From Actinomycetota bacterium (GTDB taxonomy: Bacteria > Acidobacteriota > Blastocatellia > Chloracidobacteriales > Chloracidobacteriaceae): DNA of 5,650 bases. The notes below the pieces were generated by a model. It saw only the letters and a program-made list of their open reading frames with translations, was not told the origin of the DNA and did no database searches. The stretch covers positions 1 to 5,650 of the forward strand of contig JAAFHI010000271.1 of NCBI GenBank assembly GCA_013298335.1, written 5' to 3'. Shown here in pieces: positions 1 through 5,321 of the stretch (position 1 is its first letter; the number at the start of each line of letters is the position of its first letter). Both the position numbers and the translations under genes were made by a program.

Positions 1-1065
1 CATCCAGCGCAGGTTTTGGAGGAACGTGACGCGTCGAACTTCGGCTTCGAGGTATTCGTCGTCGTTGCTCAGGCGTTCGTAGTACCGCGCCTCGCGCCGG
101 GCGCGTCCCATCTGGGCCGGGTCGGTCGCTGACTGTGCCGCCGAGTGGTAGAAGTGCGCTACGCGGGCCAGTTTGCCGGCCCGGAAGGCGATTTCGGCCA
201 GTCCGACGTAGGCCCGGAAGAGCGTCGGGTCGAGCCGGATGGCGCGTTCGAAGCAGCGGGTGGCGCGGTCGAAGTCGTAGCGTTCGCAGTAGGTTTCGCC
301 GATGCGTTCAAGCAGATGCGGCTCGTTGTGCGAAATGTGCGCCGCGAGGCGGAGGCAGGCGTTCGACCGCAACAGGAGGCGCGGATTCTCGACCGCCGCG
401 ACCGTGTGCAGGAACCGGCCCATTTCATAGAGCAGGTGGGCGTTGCCCGGTTCGCGCTTGTAGGCCAGCGTGAAAATGTTCATGGCCTGTCGCATCCGGC
501 CTGCGAGGCCGAGGTTGTTGGCGGTCGAGCGCAATACCTGCGTCGGCAGTTTGTTGAGCAGCTCCTGATTGACTTCGAGCGATTCGATGTGGGCGGTGGC
601 GTCCCAGTATTGGAGAAGTTCGCTTGAACGGGGATCGAGTTTCTGCTCGCCCACCGCTTCGAACAGCGCCTTGACGAAGCCGCGATAGCCGCGCGAACTC
701 GACAGCAGGGCCAGTTCGAGGCCGTTCCCGACGATCACCGTGCGATAGCGGTAGCGCACGCGCGACGACGTCATGTGCGTACGCCCGGCGTCGGTCGCGA
801 CAAGTTCCACTTCGTCGAGCGTGAGGGAGATCGGTTCCTCGAAAATCCGGTTGGAAACCAGCGCGAGCGGGCCGCGACGGCGAATCGTCTGCCCGTCGAA
901 TTCGACGTCCTCGAAGCGGGAAGCCACGATGAGCGCGGGGAATCCGGCCAGCAGAATGAGGCCGGCGACGGTATGCTGCGTCCGAAACGCCACCCCCGCG
1001 AGCATCAGCGCGACGCCCGCGGCGAGGTAGTAACGGCGTTGTTCGGTCGGTACGCGAAAGGACAT
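1..1065 (-). CDS. Membrane-anchored TPR protein with N-terminal two-helix/PH-like region (C-terminus cut by window edge)
   Basis: An uninterrupted frame of 355 codons starts at an ATG (1065-1063) and runs off the left edge with no stop. Residues about 13-29 and 32-48 form two hydrophobic segments that look like a membrane hairpin. Residues about 51-140 alternate charged and beta-prone stretches (FEDVEFDGQTIRRRGPLALV and following), resembling the small bacterial PH-like domains that often follow two such helices; that assignment is inference. From about residue 175 to 312 there are tetratricopeptide-type helix pairs, clearest at 250-281 (LLERIGETYCERYDFDRATR, then CFEAAIRLDP) and 283-312. The sequence GGTGA, a good anti-SD match, lies a few bases before the ATG, supporting this start. 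It follows uppS by 41 bases on the same strand, so co-transcription is likely. TPRs suggest a scaffolding role at the membrane; the specific function is unknown. Confidence 0.85.
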   Translation of the reverse strand, partial: MSFRVPTEQRRYYLAAGVALMLAGVAFRTQHTVAGLILLAGFPALIVASRFEDVEFDGQTIRRRGPLALVSNRIFEEPISLTLDEVELVATDAGRTHMTSSRVRYRYRTVIVGNGLELALLSSSRGYRGFVKALFEAVGEQKLDPRSSELLQYWDATAHIESLEVNQELLNKLPTQVLRSTANNLGLAGRMRQAMNIFTLAYKREPGNAHLLYEMGRFLHTVAAVENPRLLLRSNACLRLAAHISHNEPHLLERIGETYCERYDFDRATRCFERAIRLDPTLFRAYVGLAEIAFRAGKLARVAHFYHSAAQSATDPAQMGRARREARYYERLSNDDEYLEAEVRRVTFLQNLRWM

Positions 1066-1106
1066 TGTCACTCACCAATCGGCGAGGTTCAGGATTTCAA
1101 GGGCGG

Positions 1107-1901
1107 TTACGCCAGAGCCGACGCGGGCGCGGCAACTGATTCTACACCGCCGAACCGGCGACTGCGCTGCTGAAACGCGACGACCGCTTCCAGCAGGTTC
1201 GTGCGCGAGAAATCCGGCCAGAGCGTCTCGGTCACGAATATCTCAGTATAGGCCATTTGCCAGAGAAGGAAATTGCTCAATCGCATTTCGCCGCTGGTCC
1301 GGATTAAAAGGTCCGGATCGCTCTCGGTGTAGAGATGCCGGGCGATGTCGGCTTCATTCACCGTGTCGAGCGCGCGGCCCGCCTTGGTGAACTCGTCGGC
1401 CACGGCGCGGAAGGCGTCCACGATCTCCGCCCGTCCGCCGTAGTTGAATGCCACATTGAGCTTCATGCCCGTATTCCCGGCGGTTGCGCCGACGGCATGA
1501 TCAATGGACTGGCGGATGCTGGAGGTCAGCGTGTCGGTCCGACCGATGAACTGGAGGCGGACGCGGTTGCGGTTCAGGAGCGGCAATTCGCGCCGCAGGC
1601 ACTGTCGCAGGAGCCGCATGAGCATGTCCACTTCAAGCTGCGGACGCCGCCAGTTCTCCATCGAAAACGTATAGAGCGTCAGTGTTTCGATGCCGAGGCG
1701 GGCACAGGTTTCGACCGTCGCGCGAACCGCCTCGATACCCGCCGGGTGCCCGGCGATACGGGGCTTGCCCTGACGGTTCGCCCAGCGTCCGTTGCCGTCC
1801 ATGATGATGGCGACGTGGGCCGGGATGCGGTGGGGGTCGAGTTGGCGGAGAAAAAATTCGTCGCGCGAACCGCGCTCAACGATACCGTCGAAATTGAACA
1901 T
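1107..1901 (-). CDS. uppS: Isoprenyl transferase / undecaprenyl diphosphate synthase (UppS)
   Basis: A cytosolic, membrane-associated cis-prenyltransferase that extends farnesyl diphosphate with isopentenyl diphosphates to undecaprenyl diphosphate, the lipid carrier for peptidoglycan and other surface glycans. At 264 residues it is of normal family length. All signature blocks are present: HVAIIMDGNGRWA (29-41, with catalytic Asp35, Asn37, Arg39), GH at 51-52, LTLYTFSMENWRRP (74-87), FNYGGR (152-157), PDLLIRTSGEMRLSNFLLWQ (196-215, with Arg201 and Arg207) and the Mg-binding Glu220 in AYTEIF, followed by LWPDF. The ATG at 1901 puts the usual short N-terminal extension before the first block. 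No Shine-Dalgarno is visible just upstream, where the sequence reads CCTCCCGCC. In many bacteria cdsA follows uppS; here a TPR gene follows instead. Stop is TAA. Confidence 0.97.
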   Translation of the reverse strand: MFNFDGIVERGSRDEFFLRQLDPHRIPAHVAIIMDGNGRWANRQGKPRIAGHPAGIEAVRATVETCARLGIETLTLYTFSMENWRRPQLEVDMLMRLLRQCLRRELPLLNRNRVRLQFIGRTDTLTSSIRQSIDHAVGATAGNTGMKLNVAFNYGGRAEIVDAFRAVADEFTKAGRALDTVNEADIARHLYTESDPDLLIRTSGEMRLSNFLLWQMAYTEIFVTETLWPDFSRTNLLEAVVAFQQRSRRFGGVESVAAPASALA

Positions 1902-2046
1902 GGCGGGAGGCTGTGCTGCGTGGGATTCCTGACTCTCAGTCTGATGATTTTTCGATTTTATGATTGTCTCATTTCGACTGCCCGACCGGTTTGCGGGTGG
2001 ATGGCCGTCAATCGAAAGCGGGGCGTCTCGAAAAAACGTGCGAATA
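1902..2046. other. Intergenic gap between truA and uppS
   Basis: This 145-base non-coding stretch lies between the truA stop and the uppS start, both on the minus strand. Read on the minus strand it has a run of six T shortly after the truA stop (2034-2039), without a convincing GC-rich stem before it, and a TAAAAT hexamer (about 1957-1962) resembling a -10 box but with no good -35 partner. Its size suggests uppS has its own promoter, but none can be named with confidence. Confidence 0.4.
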
Positions 2047-2859
2047 CTAATAATCCACGCGAATAAGAGTCAACCCTTGCGGCGGCGCGGTCGCCCCCGC
2101 GGCAAATCGCTTTGTGTCGCAGAGAATTTCTCGAACCGCTTCCGGCGGCAGTTTGTGACGTCCGATATCGAGCAGCGTGCCGACCATTCGCCGGACCTGA
2201 TACCGCAGAAATCCGTCGCCATGAAATTCAATCGCAACCACTTCGTCGGGCATCCCCCACTGCTCTCTGCCTTCTTGTCTCCCTGTCTGGCCGTCTTCTT
2301 CAAATCCGCGCCAGGTCACGGAGAAGATGGTGCGGACGGTGGTCGCGACTTCGAGCGCGAGGACGGAAAAGGGCATGAAATCGTGGGTTCCGGCGAAGTC
2401 AGCGGAGGCCGCGCGCATGGCGTCCCAGTCGAGCGCAACGGGGACCGCCGTGACGTACTGTTTCCAGAACGGACTCACCGTCCGTCCACGCCAGAACTGA
2501 TACCGATAGCGTTTCGACGTTGCCGACCGGCGCGCGTGGAAATCGTCTCCAACACATTCGACCGACCGCACGCGGATGTCCGGCGGAAGATTCGCGTTAA
2601 GTGCGCCGTGCCATTTTTCGGGCGACAGCGGCTTTTCGACGTCGCAATGAACGATCTGGCCACGGGCATGCACGCCTGCGTCGGTGCGCCCGGCGGCGTG
2701 CAGCACCACCCGCGCCTGCGCGACCCGCGCGAAGGCGTCCGACAGGACCGACTGCACGGTGACGGCGTTGTCCTGCATCTGCCACCCGGCGTAGTCCGTG
2801 CCGTCGTATTCGATGACGAGTTTCAGGCGGTGCGAATTGGCTTGATGACTTTTATCCAC
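2047..2859 (-). CDS. truA: tRNA pseudouridine(38-40) synthase TruA
   Basis: Converts uridines 38-40 in the anticodon stem-loop of many tRNAs to pseudouridine. Family landmarks are in order: KLVIEYDGTDYAGWQ (13-27), the catalytic motif AAGRTDAGVHARGQ (55-68) with nucleophile Asp60, the DDFHARRSATSKRYRYQFW stretch (105-123) with the active-site tyrosine region, THDF (158-161), GFLRYQVRRMVGTLLDIG (216-233), and the closing PPQGLTLIRVDY. The start is GTG at 2859; an ACGGAAGA stretch lies just upstream, and the first conserved strand begins about 12 residues in. The start sits inside the last 37 bases of the upstream orphan gene, so translation may be coupled. Stop is TAG. At 270 residues it is slightly long because of a hydrophilic loop (about 186-206, EEDGQTGRQEGRE and following) whose DNA is a degenerate octamer repeat. 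Confidence 0.97.
   Translation of the reverse strand: MDKSHQANSHRLKLVIEYDGTDYAGWQMQDNAVTVQSVLSDAFARVAQARVVLHAAGRTDAGVHARGQIVHCDVEKPLSPEKWHGALNANLPPDIRVRSVECVGDDFHARRSATSKRYRYQFWRGRTVSPFWKQYVTAVPVALDWDAMRAASADFAGTHDFMPFSVLALEVATTVRTIFSVTWRGFEEDGQTGRQEGREQWGMPDEVVAIEFHGDGFLRYQVRRMVGTLLDIGRHKLPPEAVREILCDTKRFAAGATAPPQGLTLIRVDY
2263..2302. repeat. Degenerate 8-base tandem repeat inside truA
   Basis: Five consecutive octamers on the plus strand read CTCTCTGC, CTTCTTGT, CTCCCTGT, CTGGCCGT and CTTCTTCA, with approximate consensus CTYCYTGT. All begin with CT, and the three central units end in GT. The tract encodes TruA residues 186-199 on the minus strand, a Glu/Gln/Gly/Arg-rich loop that has no counterpart in the short linker of E. 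coli TruA. Period and phase were read directly; origin by repeat insertion or expansion is inference. Confidence 0.6.
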
Positions 2860-3359
2860 GAATCTTCCGTGAGAAATGGGTGGCAGTAATTGTGGGTTCC
2901 TGAGTAGTCCGGATGAAATACCGAAAGTTGAAAGTCAGGGGTGAGCAGGTAATTTCGCAATTCTTGAATGACTGGCGGGGAAGACAGTGCGCGGGCACTC
3001 GCTTCGAATAATGGTTCAATCTCAGCTTCGCGCTCTTTTTCAGGTTGATACCATTTGCCGCGAATCCACTGGGTCAGGTGTTTGAATTCTTCCCAATCTC
3101 GGCATTCTTCGTTGAAATTGTACCAACGCCAATCTCCAATATTCTCCCACTTATCGTTGTCTTCCGTCTCTTCGAACATTTCCTGAGTTGTCAGAAAACT
3201 CAATTCAAGATAGCCGTGCCATGGAAAGCACCCAAGGTCGAGGGCCCGCATGGCCTCGAAATGAAGGCGATGTTGCCACTGGCGGAGGCAGGTCGCGATG
3301 ATTTCCGAAAGGGCTTCCGAGAATTCCTCGTTATTTTGGGGTGGGCGCGGCTGTTTCAT
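2823..3359 (-). CDS. Hypothetical acidic, tryptophan-rich protein of unknown function
   Basis: A 178-residue protein that I do not recognise. The start is the ATG at 3359, chosen because AAAAGGAG (3370-3377) stands 10 bases upstream. A longer frame back to 3542 exists, but its extension is a basic, low-information sequence overlapping the divergent promoter region. No signal peptide or membrane segment is seen, so it is probably cytosolic. It holds nine tryptophans and many Glu/Asp, with a notable core LDLGCFPWHGYLELSFLT (about 41-58) followed by DKWENIGDWRWYNF and a C-terminal FHPDYSGTHNYCHPF. The layout loosely recalls DUF4303- or SMI1-like proteins, some of which are immunity proteins, but this is a guess. 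Sixty-base samples within it count about 43-45% G+C by hand against 72% in a truA sample, which suggests recent acquisition. Its 3' end (TGA at 2825-2823) overlaps truA by 37 bases. Confidence 0.75.
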   Translation of the reverse strand: MKQPRPPQNNEEFSEALSEIIATCLRQWQHRLHFEAMRALDLGCFPWHGYLELSFLTTQEMFEETEDNDKWENIGDWRWYNFNEECRDWEEFKHLTQWIRGKWYQPEKEREAEIEPLFEASARALSSPPVIQELRNYLLTPDFQLSVFHPDYSGTHNYCHPFLTEDSWIKVIKPIRTA

Positions 3360-3369
3360 TTTTCCATGA

Positions 3370-3377
3370 CTCCTTTT
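3370..3377 (-). promoter_or_regulatory. Ribosome-binding site deciding the start of the 178-residue orphan gene
   Basis: Minus-strand AAAAGGAG ends 10 bases before the ATG at 3359. A nearer ATG at 3367 leads straight to a stop (ATG GAA AAA TGA), so 3359 is the supported start. Confidence 0.7.
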
Positions 3378-3401
3378 GTCCCTTTTAACCTCTCGGATGA
3401 C

Positions 3402-3430
3402 TTGTCTTAAACCCCGACTCTGAAGATAGT
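3402..3430 (+). promoter_or_regulatory. Weak candidate promoter for the metallo-beta-lactamase gene
   Basis: TTGTCT (3402-3407) and GATAGT (3425-3430) each match the sigma-70 -35 and -10 consensus at four of six positions, with a 17-base spacer. Transcription from about 3437 would give a leader of about 85 bases that includes the inverted repeat at 3456-3480. The matches are weak and the region also serves a divergent minus-strand gene, so this is only a candidate. Confidence 0.25.
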
Positions 3431-3455
3431 GCGCCGAGCGCAGCATACAACTCGA

Positions 3456-3480
3456 CATTCGTCTTCCTGAAAAACGAATG
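3456..3480. repeat. Inverted repeat in the divergent intergenic region (possible operator or leader hairpin)
   Basis: CATTCGT (3456-3462) and ACGAATG (3474-3480) are perfect 7-base inverted arms separated by 11 bases, with two further inner pairs after one mismatch. It lies between the divergent starts at 3359 and 3521, upstream of the lactamase ribosome-binding site. It could be an operator for a dimeric regulator or an RNA hairpin; no T-run follows, so it is not a typical terminator. A 7-base arm could also arise by chance. Confidence 0.35.
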
Positions 3481-3509
3481 CAATCACCTCGGGCCAACCT
3501 GGTCCGTTC

Positions 3510-3514
3510 GGAGG
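3510..3514 (+). promoter_or_regulatory. Shine-Dalgarno site that fixes the GTG start of the lactamase gene
   Basis: A perfect GGAGG lies six bases before the GTG at 3521. It decides the start in favour of GTG, from which the frame immediately encodes a classic signal peptide. Confidence 0.8.
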
Positions 3515-3520
3515 TTTCCC

Positions 3521-4300
3521 GTGCGCCGTCTTTTCTTCGCACTTCTGTTTGCCCTGTGTCTCTGCGCCATTCCCGCGCCCCGCGTATCCGTTGGGGCCCA
3601 ATCCCCGCAACCCGAGAAGCCGCCCGCCTCGCTCAATGACGTCAGATTCGACGAACTCGCCCCCGGTGTCTGGCGCAACGTCAGCTACTATTCGCTGTCC
3701 GATATCGGGGCCTATCCCGCGAACGGTCTGGTCATGCTTTCAAAAAGCGGCGTTCTGGTCGTCGATCCCGGATGGACGCCCGCTCACGGAAAAAACATCA
3801 CCAAATGGATTCGGTCGCGGGCGGGGAACGCGCCGCTGACCGTGATTCCGACGCATTTTCACTTTGACCGCGTCGGCGGGCTGCCCGGTCTGCCGCACCG
3901 GAAAGGCGACCTCTTTCTGCTGTTCGATAAAACCGTCGAACTTTTAAAGGACGATAAAAAGAAGCTGCCCACCTTCGAAACGTTCGGTGGCGAAAAGACG
4001 ATCACGCTCGACGGCGAGCAATTCGACGTGTTCTATCCGGGGCCGGGACACACGACCGACAACATCGTCGTGTATTGCCGGTCGAGCCGGATTCTGTTCG
4101 GCGGCTGCTTCGTGAAATCCGGCGATTCAGCCAATCTCGGCAACGTTGCCGACGCCGACATCGAACGATGGTCGGCCTCCATCGACGCGGTTCGCAAGCG
4201 GTTTCCCGAGATTCGTCTGGTTGTGCCGGGACACGGCGCGCCGGGTGGTACGGAACTCCTGACCCACACTCAAGAACTCCTGCGTGCGGCAAAGAAGTAA
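3521..4300 (+). CDS. bla: Subclass B1-type metallo-beta-lactamase, secreted
   Basis: A predicted periplasmic zinc hydrolase that opens the beta-lactam ring. It is 259 residues, normal for class B1. The GTG start has a perfect GGAGG six bases upstream. Residues 1-26 form a Sec signal peptide (basic RR, hydrophobic LFFALLFALCLCAI, likely cleavage after SVGA); no proper lipobox is present. All B1 zinc ligands are seen: His112, His114 and Asp116 in THFHFDRVGG (BBL 116/118/120), His177 in PGPGHTTDNIVVY (BBL 196), Cys196 in LFGGCFVKS (BBL 221) and His238 in VVPGHG (BBL 263). The substrate-contacting Lys199 (BBL 224) and Asn208 (BBL 233) are also conserved, as is the YPANGLVML block near the L3 loop. 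The stretch from 193 to 254 closely follows the pattern of Bacillus BcII. Its G+C (63% in one 60-base sample) matches its neighbours, and no mobile element is nearby, suggesting a resident gene. Activity and spectrum cannot be read from sequence. Confidence 0.93.
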   Translation: MRRLFFALLFALCLCAIPAPRVSVGAQSPQPEKPPASLNDVRFDELAPGVWRNVSYYSLSDIGAYPANGLVMLSKSGVLVVDPGWTPAHGKNITKWIRSRAGNAPLTVIPTHFHFDRVGGLPGLPHRKGDLFLLFDKTVELLKDDKKKLPTFETFGGEKTITLDGEQFDVFYPGPGHTTDNIVVYCRSSRILFGGCFVKSGDSANLGNVADADIERWSASIDAVRKRFPEIRLVVPGHGAPGGTELLTHTQELLRAAKK

Positions 4301-4323
4301 AAGAATCCGAAAGTTTTTACTTC
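4294..4323. terminator. AT-rich hairpin at the convergent gene ends (weak candidate terminator)
   Basis: GAAGTAAAA (4294-4302) and TTTTACTTC (4315-4323) are 9-base inverted arms with a 12-base loop, and the left arm contains the lactamase stop codon TAA. The stem has only two G-C pairs per arm and no clean downstream T-run, so termination activity in either direction is doubtful. Confidence 0.3.
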
Positions 4324-4355
4324 ATCGTTCATCGTTCCGCATTCATCGTTCTCCT
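4321..4355. repeat. Heptamer tandem repeat at the lipoprotein gene's 3' end
   Basis: Five consecutive plus-strand heptamers read TTCATCG, TTCATCG, TTCCGCA, TTCATCG and TTCTCCT. The lipoprotein's last codons and stop (GAA CGA TGA, minus strand, stop at 4345-4343) lie in this tract. It resembles the TCATCCY heptamers at the gene's other end and the short tandemly repeated (STRR-like) repeats known from several environmental bacteria. Confidence 0.75.
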
Positions 4356-5302
4356 GCGCCCCATCCCGTCGCGAACAGGTTGAGCGCGGCCTTTGCCCCG
4401 CATTTCTGGTAGCGGTTGTAGGCCGTGGCGGCGCGTCGTCTGACCGCGTCGCCCGGTTCTTCGGCGAGCCAGCCCTGCACGGCGGCTTCCAGTACGTAGG
4501 CTTCCGGGGCCATCAGGCCGGTCGTCCAGAGCAACGGACGCGCGCCGGTTTTCCTGAGCGGATCGGCAAAAAAGCGTTTGCTGATGCAGGCGAGAATGAC
4601 CGCGTCGCGCTCGTGGTCATCCGCTTTTGACGGATATTCCGGGAGCGTGAAATCCATCAGTCCATCATGCCCGACGTAGGCGACGAGATCCGCACCACCG
4701 CCACAGTACAGCGTGATTTTTTTCTGTCCGACCGTAACTTCAATCGGTTCAATGTCGCCGCCCGCCGCGAAGGTCAGGAAATCGGTCGTGGCCTGTTGAA
4801 TCTCGCGTCCGCGATACCCGTCGGCGACGAGAAAGGCCGCTTTCGTTTTGTGTTTGAAGACGAGGCGTTGCAGCACGAACTGATTGGGATTGGCGCTTTC
4901 CGAAACGAGCGTCCATTCGGGCGACCGTTTGAAATGCGTCCGGACGCCGTAACCCGCCCCCCAGTACAAATTGTTGGCCGGATCGTCGCCGTTCCCGATT
5001 TTCGCCGGGACCGGCACGATGCCCTGATACTGGTTGTCGCAGAGCGCGACGACGACGTGGATGAGGCGTCCGGGATTGCGCGCGTCGGGCGCGATGACCC
5101 GGCGCGGTTCGGCGTTCGGCGTTGCGCGCGACGTACCGCCGGGCTGGCGTGAACATCCCGCCAGCGCCGAGACCAAGACAAGACAAAGGATGAAGGATGA
5201 GGGATGAAGGATGAAATTCAGGAAATTCGATCTCGGACCGCTCGGTTGAAACCCTCGACCTCGAATGTGGGTGATTGAAAATTGCATTTTTTCATCCTTC
5301 AT
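4343..5302 (-). CDS. Lipoprotein of unrecognised family with a possible caspase-like (clan CD) fold
   Basis: A 319-residue protein with a lipoprotein signal: hydrophobic FILCLVLVSALAGC with lipobox LAGC and lipidated Cys50, so it is probably anchored in the outer or inner membrane. I do not recognise a named family. Visible blocks are a strand HVVVALCDNQYQGIVPVP (82-99), IGNGDDPANNLYWGAGYGV (102-120), AFLVADGYRG (156-165), then LVAYVGHDGLMDF (206-218) and DAVILACISKRFF (233-245), then PLLWTTGLMAPEAYVLEAA (256-274). A His after one strand (His212) and a Cys after the next (Cys239) is how caspase-fold peptidases place their dyad; this is inference. The start is uncertain: ATG 5302 lies inside a repeat arm, and ATG 5287 (residue 6) has AAGGA seven bases upstream. 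Either gives an unusually long n-region of about 30 residues or more. Part of the signal peptide (about 30-40) is encoded by the other repeat arm. It lies 17 bases after the GGDEF gene, so it is probably co-transcribed. Confidence 0.85.
   Translation of the reverse strand: MKDEKMQFSITHIRGRGFQPSGPRSNFLNFILHPSSFILCLVLVSALAGCSRQPGGTSRATPNAEPRRVIAPDARNPGRLIHVVVALCDNQYQGIVPVPAKIGNGDDPANNLYWGAGYGVRTHFKRSPEWTLVSESANPNQFVLQRLVFKHKTKAAFLVADGYRGREIQQATTDFLTFAAGGDIEPIEVTVGQKKITLYCGGGADLVAYVGHDGLMDFTLPEYPSKADDHERDAVILACISKRFFADPLRKTGARPLLWTTGLMAPEAYVLEAAVQGWLAEEPGDAVRRRAATAYNRYQKCGAKAALNLFATGWGAGER
5185..5216 (-). repeat. Left arm of a perfect 32-base inverted heptamer repeat
   Basis: On the minus strand this arm is four TCATCCY heptamers with short flanks (TT before, TT after). 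It is the exact reverse complement of 5290-5321, and identity ends on both sides. It falls within the lipoprotein's signal-peptide codons and is translated as FILHPSSFIL. Confidence 0.9.
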
Positions 5303-5321
5303 CCCTCATCCTTCATCCTTT
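5290..5321 (+). repeat. Right arm of the perfect 32-base inverted heptamer repeat
   Basis: Four TCATCCY heptamers on the plus strand, separated by 73 bases from the inverted copy. On the minus strand this arm is rich in AAGGA and ATG, so it supplies possible ribosome-binding sites and the ATG at 5302 for the lipoprotein. Two bases of the GGDEF gene's TAA stop (5322-5320) also fall in it. The pair could form a 32-base-pair hairpin in RNA. Confidence 0.9.

Noticed and set aside
425..1078. A 217-codon minus-strand frame with an ATG start
   Set aside because: It is out of frame with the TPR protein, which runs open from 1065 to the window edge with coherent hydrophobic and TPR patterns; this frame gives Arg-rich low-information sequence.
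2034..2062. Rho-independent terminator after truA (run of six T on the minus strand)
   Set aside because: Only about four base pairs of stem (CGTG/CACG) can be drawn before the T-run, which is too little to support the call.
1335..2066. A 243-codon plus-strand open frame opposite uppS
   Set aside because: It is antisense to the fully conserved uppS gene, without a recognisable motif or supported start.
1960..2889. A 309-codon plus-strand open frame opposite truA
   Set aside because: It is the antisense of truA, whose motifs are unmistakable. The translation is Arg/Pro/Val-rich with no recognisable domain, as expected for a shadow frame in GC-rich DNA.
3360..3542. A 61-residue N-terminal extension of the orphan gene back to an ATG at 3542
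   Set aside because: The extension is basic and featureless, overlaps the lactamase start and divergent promoter region, and the ATG at 3359 has a good ribosome-binding site.
3521..3600. Lipoprotein signal on the metallo-beta-lactamase (Cys13 or Cys15)
   Set aside because: The residues before each Cys (FAL and LCL) do not fit a lipobox, and a standard Sec cleavage site follows at SVGA.
5185..5321. CRISPR array
   Set aside because: The units are 7 bases, directly abutting and without unique spacers, and the two copies are inverted; no cas gene is present.
5185..5321. Insertion sequence or transposon ends
   Set aside because: The 73 bases between the arms encode no transposase, and the arms are simple heptamer tandems and not typical terminal inverted repeats.
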